The notes under the pieces were generated by a model. It saw nothing but the letters and a program-made list of their open reading frames with translations. It was not told the DNA's origin and searched no databases. The translations under genes were made by a program, and so were the position numbers. This document shows, piece by piece, positions 14,310-21,465 of a DNA stretch of 22,278 nucleotides. The first letter of the stretch is position 1. The number at the start of each line of letters is the position of its first letter. Source of the DNA: Alistipes sp. (lineage in GTDB: Bacteria; Bacteroidota; Bacteroidia; Bacteroidales; Rikenellaceae). The stretch is taken from positions 1-22,278 of the forward strand of contig JAFOXS010000214.1 in the NCBI GenBank assembly GCA_017391665.1, in the 5' to 3' direction.

Positions 14310-15617
14310 ATGAAAAGAATTTTTACATTATTAATGCTCTCATTGGCCGTTGTCGCGTGCAATAAGGACAAGTATGAGTACCCGTCTGGCGACAAGCAGG
14401 GCTTTGGCACACTTTCGTTTGCCAATCTTTACGTAGGCGTGGATGAGTCGGTAGAGGAGATTGGAACCCGCGCTGCGGGCACAGTATCGGATGCCGATGA
14501 CACCTATAACATCACCGTAACCGGCGCTGATGGCACGGTATATTTCGACGACAGCTATGGCAAGGCCAAGCTCGCTGGCGGCATCTCACTCCCCGAGAGC
14601 AAGGATGGCCAGACCTATACACTGACAGCACGCAGTACCAAGGCCGAGGTTCCCGCTACAGGCTGGGACAACCCCGTATATGGTGCAACCGAAAAAAATA
14701 TCTCTGTAACAGCTGGCGAGGAGACCACGATTACGGAGATTGTATGTGCGCTTCTGCAGCACAAGGTGACCGTTGACTACAATGACGACTTCAAGGCCAT
14801 GGTACGTGGCAACTCAACCACCAAGGTTACATACAACAACGACAGCGGCAGCGAGTTGTCTTTTGCACTGAACTACGACGCAGCGACAAAGCGCGTAACA
14901 CGCGAGGAGCGTGCCGGCTACTTCAATGTTGTCGAGGGCGGTACTACCCTGGAGGTAACCTTCAGCGGTAAGATGGATCTTAACGGCAACGGCGAGGAGA
15001 AGGTATATCGCATGACCAAGGCCTTCACCGACGTAACGGCACAGTCGTGGCGCCACATCACCTTCATCAAGAAGGTTGACGAGGAGGGTAACGCTACATT
15101 CGATATCCAAATCAACGACTACGTAGAGGATCTTCCCCTTGAGGAGGTGACAAATGCAGAGGAGAGCACACTGGGTGCCGATCCCAACGCACCTATCGGC
15201 GATGGTGGTATTGAGTTGATAAGCACCTGCGAGTACGATATCACACAGCCTATCACTATTCCGGCAATCTCTACTCCGCTTGTACTTACAATGGATGCAG
15301 TAGTTCCTAATGGTGTTCGCTCATTCACTGTTGATATCTCATCTGACAACGCCGATTTCATGGGCGCATTGGATGTTGTCGGCGGTGCACACGTTGACCT
15401 TGTAAATCCTTCAGAGTTGGCAATGGGTATCTTCGATATCGTTCCCTTCCCCCACGGTGCAGAGTTGGCCGGCAAGACCGTTGTGCCATTCGACCTTAGC
15501 GCAGCACAGAGTCCTATCCTTGCTTTCAAAGGCAACCACACTTTCAAGATGAATGTACAGGACAAAGAGGGTTGTAAGAAGGAGGTTATTGTTGTTATGC
15601 ATGTTCCTACATATTAA
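14310..15617 (+). CDS. DUF4493-type lipoprotein (second of three), longer
   Basis: A 435-residue predicted lipoprotein with lipobox VVAC (C17). The ATG at 14310 is preferred over an in-frame TTG at 14286, because MKRIFTLLMLSLAVVAC is a complete signal. The N-terminal unit parallels the previous gene: GFGTLSFANLYVGVDESVEE then IGTRAAG with R54, the strand YNITVTGADGTVYFDDSYG, TYTLTARSTKAEVPATGWDN, and ALLQHKVTVDYNDDFKAMV. It ends near residue 270 with FDIQINDYVEDLPLEEVT. Residues 290-435 form an extra beta-rich region (YDITQPITIPAISTPLVLTM to KEVIVVMHVPTY) that I do not recognise. It lies 14 bases before the DUF4493-PCMD gene. Confidence 0.75.
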   Translation: MKRIFTLLMLSLAVVACNKDKYEYPSGDKQGFGTLSFANLYVGVDESVEEIGTRAAGTVSDADDTYNITVTGADGTVYFDDSYGKAKLAGGISLPESKDGQTYTLTARSTKAEVPATGWDNPVYGATEKNISVTAGEETTITEIVCALLQHKVTVDYNDDFKAMVRGNSTTKVTYNNDSGSELSFALNYDAATKRVTREERAGYFNVVEGGTTLEVTFSGKMDLNGNGEEKVYRMTKAFTDVTAQSWRHITFIKKVDEEGNATFDIQINDYVEDLPLEEVTNAEESTLGADPNAPIGDGGIELISTCEYDITQPITIPAISTPLVLTMDAVVPNGVRSFTVDISSDNADFMGALDVVGGAHVDLVNPSELAMGIFDIVPFPHGAELAGKTVVPFDLSAAQSPILAFKGNHTFKMNVQDKEGCKKEVIVVMHVPTY

Positions 15618-15631
15618 TACAAGATAGTAGT

Positions 15632-17587
15632 ATGAAAAAGATATTATTTGCAGCGCTTAGCATCAGCGCACTGATCGCGACTACATCTTGTAAGAAGGAT
15701 GTAACGGAGACTCCTGCAGAGCAGGGTGCCATCACTTTGTCATATGGCATATCTGTAAGCAATGACAACACTATTCTTTCCACTCGCGCCATGAGCGATG
15801 CGGAGTTGCTCGAGAGCGCTGTTATCGAGATCTACAAGCCTGCATTTGAGGGTATGGCCCGTCGCTATGTAGGCTCAAGCAATATCCCCAATCCTATTTA
15901 TCTGCCCGCAACTACGGGTACAGACAAGTATCGCGTGGATGTGAAGGCCGGCGAGGTTGTGAAGGCAACCCCCACTATTGCATCGTGGGATCAGCCCAGC
16001 TACAAGGGCTCTGCAGAGTTCTCTGTAGCAGCAGGCAGCAACTCACCGCAGACTATCGAGGTTTTGGCAAAGATCAACAATGCCGTAACAAAGGTTGCCT
16101 TTGGCGATGGTATCAAGACCGGAGATGTTGCCTTTACAGATTATAAGGTTACAATTGCCGACGAGGCAGGTAACTCACTGGTATATACATCTAAGGAGGA
16201 TGGTAAGTTGGGCTACTTTATTATCAACGATAATAAGGCCATCGAGCAGTACCTCAAGTGGTCGTTCGAGGGTACACTGAACAATGGAGAGACCTTCACC
16301 AACGAGGGTCAGTCGTTCATCGTTGAACAGGGCAAGCAGTATAACCTCAACCTCACCTACACCGAGCGTGACGGCATATTGACATTCTCGCTTAAGGTAA
16401 ACACTTCGCTCGATGATGTATATAACGAGATTATTTTCGAGCCTACATCAACAGGTATCTCTCGTTCTTACAACTATGAGATCTGGGCTAGCCACGCAAC
16501 CGTACATGCTGACGTGGATCTTACAGAGTACGATCCCACATACGTCTATTTCGAGTACACTGCATCAAATGATGGTAACCCCGACTGGAGTTCAGCCACA
16601 CGTGTGGCCGCAACAGGCAATAAGGTTGGCGAGGAGTTTGACGGCACATTCAGCGGCATGATTACAGGCCTTACCCCCAGCACTGACTACTCTTACCGTC
16701 TGGTGGTTAAGAAGGTAGGTGCAGCGGAGGAGGAGATCGTAGATGGCGTGAGCGAACTCACATCCGACATAGCATACACAATCCCCAATGCGAGTCTGGA
16801 CGAGACCAGCAATGCTGATAGCGACAAGTATGTATCATTCTACAATCCTGCTTCTCAGGTCGTTGCCAACCAGACGAGGTGGTGGGATTCAGGTAATAAA
16901 GGTTCTACCTCTGCTGGAAGCAGCTATATCATTTGCGCATCTGACACCTCAGACAAGGTTGATGGTACAGCTTCGGCTCGTCTGCAGTCAATTTGGGCTG
17001 TTGCAAAATTTGCTGCAGGTAACCTCTTTACAGGCTCGTTCGGTAATGTTGATGGTACTAAGGGCGGTACTGTTTACTTCGGTCGTCCATTTGTCGGTCG
17101 TCCCTCAAAGCTTCGTTTCTGGATTAAGTATTCAACAGGCCTGGTTGATCGTACCGAGAATAAGAAGATCACTAAAAACGACTATGATATAGGCCAAGTG
17201 AAGGTTGCTCTCGGAACATGGGATCCCGACATCTATAAAGGCACTGATAACAGCCCGGTATTTATCAACACTACCGATGAGAGCACCTTTGTTGATTTCA
17301 ACTCTGATACATCAACCATTGCCTATGGTGACCTGCAGATTACGGGTGCTGCTGAGGCGGCAAAGTACTCAGCCAACAACAACGGCACTATTACCGTAGA
17401 TGACTGGACTCAGTGGCATCAGGTAGAGATCGATCTGGTATATCGCAAACTGGCAACCATGCCCACACACATCATCATCTCTTGCGCTGCAAGTAAGTGG
17501 GGTGACTACTTCGAGGGCAGCACGAGCAGTAAGATGTGGGTTGACGGCTTTGAGCTCGTATACGACGACGATATCGTAACAAAGTAA
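15632..17587 (+). CDS. DUF4493-FN3-PCMD lipoprotein (third DUF4493 protein)
   Basis: A 651-residue predicted lipoprotein (TTSC, C20). Three parts are visible. Residues 30-280 are a DUF4493-like unit (GAITLSYGISVSNDNTILST, R52 in STRAMSD, then NAVTKVAFGDGIKTGDVAFT). Residues about 285-380 resemble a fibronectin type III domain (YVYFEYTASNDGNPDWSS, GLTPSTDYSYRLVVK). Residues 384-647 are a PCMD-type domain, the putative carbohydrate metabolism or binding jelly roll of Bacteroidota (NADSDKYVSFYNPAS, RWWDSGNKGST, GGTVYFGRPF, SPVFINTTDESTFVD, THIIISCAASKWGDYF, WVDGFEL). It acts as the link between the DUF4493 genes and the last gene of the operon, whose FN3-PCMD half is clearly paralogous. The ligand is unknown. 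Confidence 0.82.
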   Translation: MKKILFAALSISALIATTSCKKDVTETPAEQGAITLSYGISVSNDNTILSTRAMSDAELLESAVIEIYKPAFEGMARRYVGSSNIPNPIYLPATTGTDKYRVDVKAGEVVKATPTIASWDQPSYKGSAEFSVAAGSNSPQTIEVLAKINNAVTKVAFGDGIKTGDVAFTDYKVTIADEAGNSLVYTSKEDGKLGYFIINDNKAIEQYLKWSFEGTLNNGETFTNEGQSFIVEQGKQYNLNLTYTERDGILTFSLKVNTSLDDVYNEIIFEPTSTGISRSYNYEIWASHATVHADVDLTEYDPTYVYFEYTASNDGNPDWSSATRVAATGNKVGEEFDGTFSGMITGLTPSTDYSYRLVVKKVGAAEEEIVDGVSELTSDIAYTIPNASLDETSNADSDKYVSFYNPASQVVANQTRWWDSGNKGSTSAGSSYIICASDTSDKVDGTASARLQSIWAVAKFAAGNLFTGSFGNVDGTKGGTVYFGRPFVGRPSKLRFWIKYSTGLVDRTENKKITKNDYDIGQVKVALGTWDPDIYKGTDNSPVFINTTDESTFVDFNSDTSTIAYGDLQITGAAEAAKYSANNNGTITVDDWTQWHQVEIDLVYRKLATMPTHIIISCAASKWGDYFEGSTSSKMWVDGFELVYDDDIVTK

Positions 17588-17629
17588 TTATAAAACGGCC
17601 ACCACAGAGTGGCAAAAATCGGATTCCGA

Positions 17630-18364
17630 ATGCGAAAACTGGTTTTCATCTCAATAATGTTGTTTGTCCTGGGCGCCTCGCGCGTCCAGGCGCAACGTTA
17701 TGACCGAGGCTTCGATCTCAACTCCACGACCTTCACAAAGAAGGGCACCTGGATGTTTGGTGGTCAGGTTGCCTACTCAACACACAAGAACGATAGTTAC
17801 AACTTCCTCATCATTGAGGATATCAACTCTACGGGTTATCGTTTTACGGTGAGCCCCATGTTCTGCTACATGATACGCGACAACATGGGTCTGGGTATGC
17901 GTTTCGGCTATGGTCGCAACCTGTTGAGTGTCGATTCGGCGGGACTGAGCTTTGACGAGATTAATATCAACGTCAAGGACTACTTCTCGCTCAATCACGA
18001 TTTCTCGGCTATGGCCATCTACCGCAACTACATCCCGCTGGGCTCATCGAAGCGTTTTGCTCTCTTTAATGAGATGCAGCTGGCATACAGCACAGGACAG
18101 GCAAAACTTATCGACGGCCACGGAACAAGCGTCGTTGGAACATACGAGAAGTCGAACTCGCTGTCGCTCGGTATCAACCCCGGCATGATTGCATTTATCA
18201 ACGACCATGTGGCCGTTGAACTCAATGTCGGCATGCTCGGATTGCAGTACAACAGCGTTGATCAGATACACAATCAGGTCAACACGGGCGGACGTGAGAC
18301 TACACAGATTAATTTCAAGGTAAACATCCTGTCCATTGGATTCGGACTGGCTTACTACTTATAA
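17630..18364 (+). CDS. Outer-membrane beta-barrel protein candidate (first of tandem pair)
   Basis: A 244-residue exported protein with a type I signal peptide (MRKLVFISIMLFVLGASRVQ, cleavage likely before QRYDRG). ATG 17630 is chosen over an in-frame GTG at 17609. The mature part alternates hydrophobic and polar residues in repeated strands with short turns: KGTWMFGGQVAYSTHKN, YRFTVSPMFCYMIRDNMGLG, MRFGYGRNLLSV, RFALFNEMQLAYSTG, SLSLGINPGMIAFINDHVAV and the C-terminal NILSIGFGLAYYL. About eight to ten strands fit a small barrel. It ends in Leu after two tyrosines instead of the usual terminal Phe. I do not recognise a named family. It lies between the two PCMD lipoproteins, which suggests it anchors, exports or displays them. 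Confidence 0.7.
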   Translation: MRKLVFISIMLFVLGASRVQAQRYDRGFDLNSTTFTKKGTWMFGGQVAYSTHKNDSYNFLIIEDINSTGYRFTVSPMFCYMIRDNMGLGMRFGYGRNLLSVDSAGLSFDEININVKDYFSLNHDFSAMAIYRNYIPLGSSKRFALFNEMQLAYSTGQAKLIDGHGTSVVGTYEKSNSLSLGINPGMIAFINDHVAVELNVGMLGLQYNSVDQIHNQVNTGGRETTQINFKVNILSIGFGLAYYL

Positions 18365-18375
18365 TAGGAGAGGAT

Positions 18376-19194
18376 ATGATGAAAGAATTTTTTAAGATAT
18401 TACTCCTATCCGCAGCACTACTCACTGGTGCAGGAGCAATGGCACAGGATAAGCCCAAGCGCGAGAAACAGCAGCGCGAGACCATCAAGCTCGGTGGCGA
18501 GATTAACAAGGTCGATAGTCTGGGTAAAAAAGAGAAGCGCGGTCTGTCGCAGCACCTTATCATCCCCAAGGGCGAGTGGCAGCTGGGCGCACAGATATCG
18601 CACGTGAGCATGTCGAGCGACAACAGCGAGTACATGTTGCTTCTGAACAACATCAACGCCAATGGTGCAATGACAAAGGTTGCCCCCTTTGTTGCATACT
18701 CATATCGTGACAACCGTTCGATTGGTATGCGCTTCCAGTACACCTCGGCATCGGGTAATGTGCAGAGTGGCGACCTTAGTTTCCTGAGCGACGATCTGGC
18801 GTTCCACGTCGAGGATATACATGCCGATATGTCATCCGTGCAGACAGCCATATATCACCGTTCATACATCGGTCTGGACAGCAAGGGCCGCATCGGCCTG
18901 TTCAGCGACATCATGCTGGGATATACTAACGGAAGAACCCGATTCATATATAACGAGCAGACCCAGGACACATACACCAAGAGCAATCAGGTCAAGTTGA
19001 GCCTGCATCCTGGTATTGTGGTCTTTGCAATGAACAACATCAGTACGCACGTATCAATCGGTATCGGTGGTGTATCATACAACAACACCAAGTATGTGAA
19101 GAATGGAGAGGTGATCGGTACACGCAACTTCTCAAAGGCCAACTTCAAACTCGACATCCTCGACATCAGCATCGGTTTGTCAATACACTTATAG
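18376..19194 (+). CDS. Outer-membrane beta-barrel protein candidate (second of tandem pair)
   Basis: A 272-residue exported protein, paralogous to the gene before it. The signal peptide (KILLLSAALLTGAGAMA) is followed by a charged, proline-poor stretch (QDKPKREKQQRE up to about residue 60) that the first barrel lacks and that may be a periplasmic plug or linker. The barrel part aligns strand for strand with its neighbour: KGEWQLGAQISHVSMSS, KVAPFVAYSYRDNRSIGMRF, RIGLFSDIMLGYTNG, VKLSLHPGIVVFAMNNISTH and DILDISIGLSIHL. The start may be either Met of an ATGATG at 18376/18379. It is 11 bases after the first barrel and 9 before the last lipoprotein gene. No named family is recognised. Confidence 0.7.
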   Translation: MMKEFFKILLLSAALLTGAGAMAQDKPKREKQQRETIKLGGEINKVDSLGKKEKRGLSQHLIIPKGEWQLGAQISHVSMSSDNSEYMLLLNNINANGAMTKVAPFVAYSYRDNRSIGMRFQYTSASGNVQSGDLSFLSDDLAFHVEDIHADMSSVQTAIYHRSYIGLDSKGRIGLFSDIMLGYTNGRTRFIYNEQTQDTYTKSNQVKLSLHPGIVVFAMNNISTHVSIGIGGVSYNNTKYVKNGEVIGTRNFSKANFKLDILDISIGLSIHL

Positions 19195-19203
19195 CAGAAG
19201 AGT

Positions 19204-20808
19204 ATGAAAAAGATTTTCGCAATATGCACATTTCTGTTTGCCACACTCGTGGGCTGCATTGAGAACGATCTCCCCTATCCGGTGATCATTCCCAAGATCA
19301 CCAGCATGGTGGTAGATGGCGCTACGGCAGTGAGTATCAACTCCGACCAGCGCACCGTCACCATCACACTGAGTGAGCCGACCGATATCCGACGAGTAAA
19401 CATTCGTGAGGTACTCTTCGACAACGAGCAGACCACCATGTCGTGGGATATTACAGGCGAGCACGACCTGACGAGCGATCTATCGGTTACGCTCACCACA
19501 TATCAGGACTACGTATGGACAATCAAGGCAGAGCAGCCCATCGAGCGATACTTTACTGTCAAGGGACAGGTCGGAGCCAGCGAGATTGACGTCGCAAACC
19601 GCCGTGTCGTGACATACGTAAACTCTACGGAGAGCAAGTCCAATATCACCGTCACATCTCTTAAGTTGGGAGCAAGCGAGGTTACGACCTACTCACCCGC
19701 CATCTCCAAACTCAAGGATTTTACTCATGGTGCAGAGGTTATTGCTACGGCTCACGGCCTGAGCGAGAAGTGGATGATTTTCATCGAGCAGACCGAGACT
19801 CTGGTAGAGATCAAGAGCATAGATGCTTGGACCGGTGTTGCTTGGGTACGTGCGACGGGTATTGCCGGCCAGACAAACGGCTTCAAGTTCCGCAAACAGG
19901 GCGATAGCGAGTGGATAGATATCAGTGGCGATAAGATCACATCAAACGGCGGTGATTTCTCGGCCGCTATCGAGAACCTCTCGCCGCTTACCACATACGA
20001 ATGCTACGCTTATAGTGGCAGCAATCAGACGCAGCCCCGCACATTCACCACCGAGGAGATACGACAGTTGCCCAATGCCGGCTTCGAGACTTACAGCAAT
20101 GCGGAGTCGGATAAGTACTTCTCATTCTACGATCCTGCATCAACCGTCGCAGATATGCAGACCAAATGGTGGGATACGGGTAATAAGGGCTCGACTACGG
20201 TAGGTTCGTCATACTCAATTACCAATCCCGACACGGGCGATGTAGCCGAGGGCAAGTCGTCGGTTAAGCTGGAATCGCAGTATGTGATTGTAAAGTTTGC
20301 CGCAGGAAACATCTTCTCAGGCGAGTTTGACCGCGTGATTGGCACAACGGGCGGCGTGGTGAATTTCGGACGTCCCTTCACACTCCGTCCTCGCTCACTC
20401 ACTCTGTGGCTCAAATACAAATCCAGCCCCATTGACCATGTAAACGGCGCCCCCGACAACGATCCCGTAAAGGTGGGCGACATGGACCGCTGCCAGGTAT
20501 TTGTTGCACTTGGAGATTGGGATTATCGCACATATGGCGGAACACCCGACAGCCCCGTACAGATCAACACTACCGATCGCAGCACCTTCTTTGACCCCAA
20601 GTCAAAGGCCGTAATTGGCTATGGTTCATACGTAAGCGACAAGTCCACCGACGGATGGATCAAGGTGGAGATTCCTATCGAGTACACCTCAACATCGCGC
20701 AAGCCTACGCACATCATCATATCGTGCGCTGCAAGTATGCTGGGTGACTACTTCACAGGAAGCTCGAAGAGTGTTCTATGGGTAGATGGCATGGAACTGC
20801 ACTACTAA
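19204..20808 (+). CDS. Ig-Ig-FN3-PCMD lipoprotein
   Basis: A 534-residue predicted lipoprotein (LVGC, C18, followed by acidic IEND, compatible with surface export). Two similar Ig-like units occupy about residues 28-112 and 113-198; each ends in a matching strand (YVWTIKAEQ and KWMIFIEQT). Then comes an FN3-like domain (SIDAWTGVAWVRATG to LTTYECYAYSG, about 200-285) and a PCMD domain (288-534: NAESDKYFSFYDPAS, KWWDTGNKGST, GGVVNFGRPF, SPVQINTTDRSTFFD, THIIISCAASMLGDYF, WVDGMELHY). The FN3-PCMD half duplicates that of the gene at 15632, but the DUF4493 stalk is replaced by Ig repeats and there is no TRA motif. It is the last gene of the operon, directly before a strong terminator. Confidence 0.82.
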   Translation: MKKIFAICTFLFATLVGCIENDLPYPVIIPKITSMVVDGATAVSINSDQRTVTITLSEPTDIRRVNIREVLFDNEQTTMSWDITGEHDLTSDLSVTLTTYQDYVWTIKAEQPIERYFTVKGQVGASEIDVANRRVVTYVNSTESKSNITVTSLKLGASEVTTYSPAISKLKDFTHGAEVIATAHGLSEKWMIFIEQTETLVEIKSIDAWTGVAWVRATGIAGQTNGFKFRKQGDSEWIDISGDKITSNGGDFSAAIENLSPLTTYECYAYSGSNQTQPRTFTTEEIRQLPNAGFETYSNAESDKYFSFYDPASTVADMQTKWWDTGNKGSTTVGSSYSITNPDTGDVAEGKSSVKLESQYVIVKFAAGNIFSGEFDRVIGTTGGVVNFGRPFTLRPRSLTLWLKYKSSPIDHVNGAPDNDPVKVGDMDRCQVFVALGDWDYRTYGGTPDSPVQINTTDRSTFFDPKSKAVIGYGSYVSDKSTDGWIKVEIPIEYTSTSRKPTHIIISCAASMLGDYFTGSSKSVLWVDGMELHY

Positions 20809-20809
20809 T

Positions 20810-20854
20810 AAAAAAAAGAGGTTGTCTAACATTTATTGACAACCTCTTTTTTTT
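20810..20854. terminator. Bidirectional intrinsic terminator between surface operon and HAD gene
   Basis: AAAAAAAAGAGGTTGTC (20810-20826) pairs perfectly with GACAACCTCTTTTTTTT (20838-20854), 17 base pairs around an 11-base loop, with a U tract for either direction of reading. It starts one base after the last plus-strand stop codon, and its last two bases belong to the TAA of the minus-strand HAD gene (20853-20855). Confidence 0.93.
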
Positions 20855-21464
20855 ATATCTCTATTCCAAATTCCCGTAACTGCTGTACCAGATTCTCGGC
20901 ATCGGTAAATCGTACCGAATGCATACCGACCTCTATCGCTGCCGTAACATTATCTTTATTATCGTCAATAAAGAGCGACTCCCCACCCTGCAGGCCATAA
21001 CGCTCCAGCAGGCAATGATAGATGGGTGCATAGGGTTTGAGCATATGCTCCTCGCCCGAGACTACGATGCCGTCGAACTCCTGAAAGACGGGGTATGTAT
21101 CACGAATCATCGGGAAAGTTTCGGCCGACCAGTTGGTAAGACCATAAATCTTATATCCGGCCTGCTTAAGGCTACGCAACACATCAGCCGTGCCCGGAAC
21201 CTCGCCTCCCATCATCTCAATCCAACGGGTGTGATATATGCCGATAGCCTCCGTCCACTCGGGATGCTCGGCCTGCAGCTCCTTAACGCCCTCGGCAAAG
21301 GGTTTGCCGCCATCCATCTGCAGGTTCCACGAATAGAGGCATATATTATCCAGAAACCACTGGCTCTGCTCGGCATCACCGAAATATTTATCGTAGAGGT
21401 ATCGGGGATTCCAATCCACCAGCACACCTCCGAAATCGAATACTATATTTTTAATCTGTGTCAT
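20853..21464 (-). CDS. HAD-superfamily (subfamily IA, YihX-like) phosphatase
   Basis: Cytoplasmic hydrolase of 203 residues, probably acting on a sugar phosphate. Motif I is VFDFGGVLVDWNPRYLY with nucleophile D10; position +2 is Gly rather than the Asp general acid, as in the DxGxV branch that includes E. coli YihX. Motif II is YGLTNWSAETF, motif III the Lys in MLKPYAPIY, and motif IV FIDDNKDNV. A helical cap lies between motifs I and II (LYSWNLQMDGGKPFAEGVKE). The substrate cannot be read; YihX acts on glucose 1-phosphate, but that should not be carried over. It starts one base after the stop of the ClC gene, so the two are cotranscribed, and its stop codon is part of the terminator hairpin. 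Confidence 0.88.
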   Translation of the reverse strand: MTQIKNIVFDFGGVLVDWNPRYLYDKYFGDAEQSQWFLDNICLYSWNLQMDGGKPFAEGVKELQAEHPEWTEAIGIYHTRWIEMMGGEVPGTADVLRSLKQAGYKIYGLTNWSAETFPMIRDTYPVFQEFDGIVVSGEEHMLKPYAPIYHCLLERYGLQGGESLFIDDNKDNVTAAIEVGMHSVRFTDAENLVQQLREFGIEI

Positions 21465-21465
21465 A

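Noticed and set aside
17598..17613. Small hairpin GCCAC-CACAGA-GTGGC between the PCMD gene and the first barrel
   Set aside because: Only five base pairs and no T tract on the plus strand; it may be chance and does not justify splitting the operon.
11521..20808. Polysaccharide utilisation locus
   Set aside because: No SusC/SusD pair, glycoside hydrolase, sulfatase or hybrid sensor is present; PCMD domains alone do not make such a locus.
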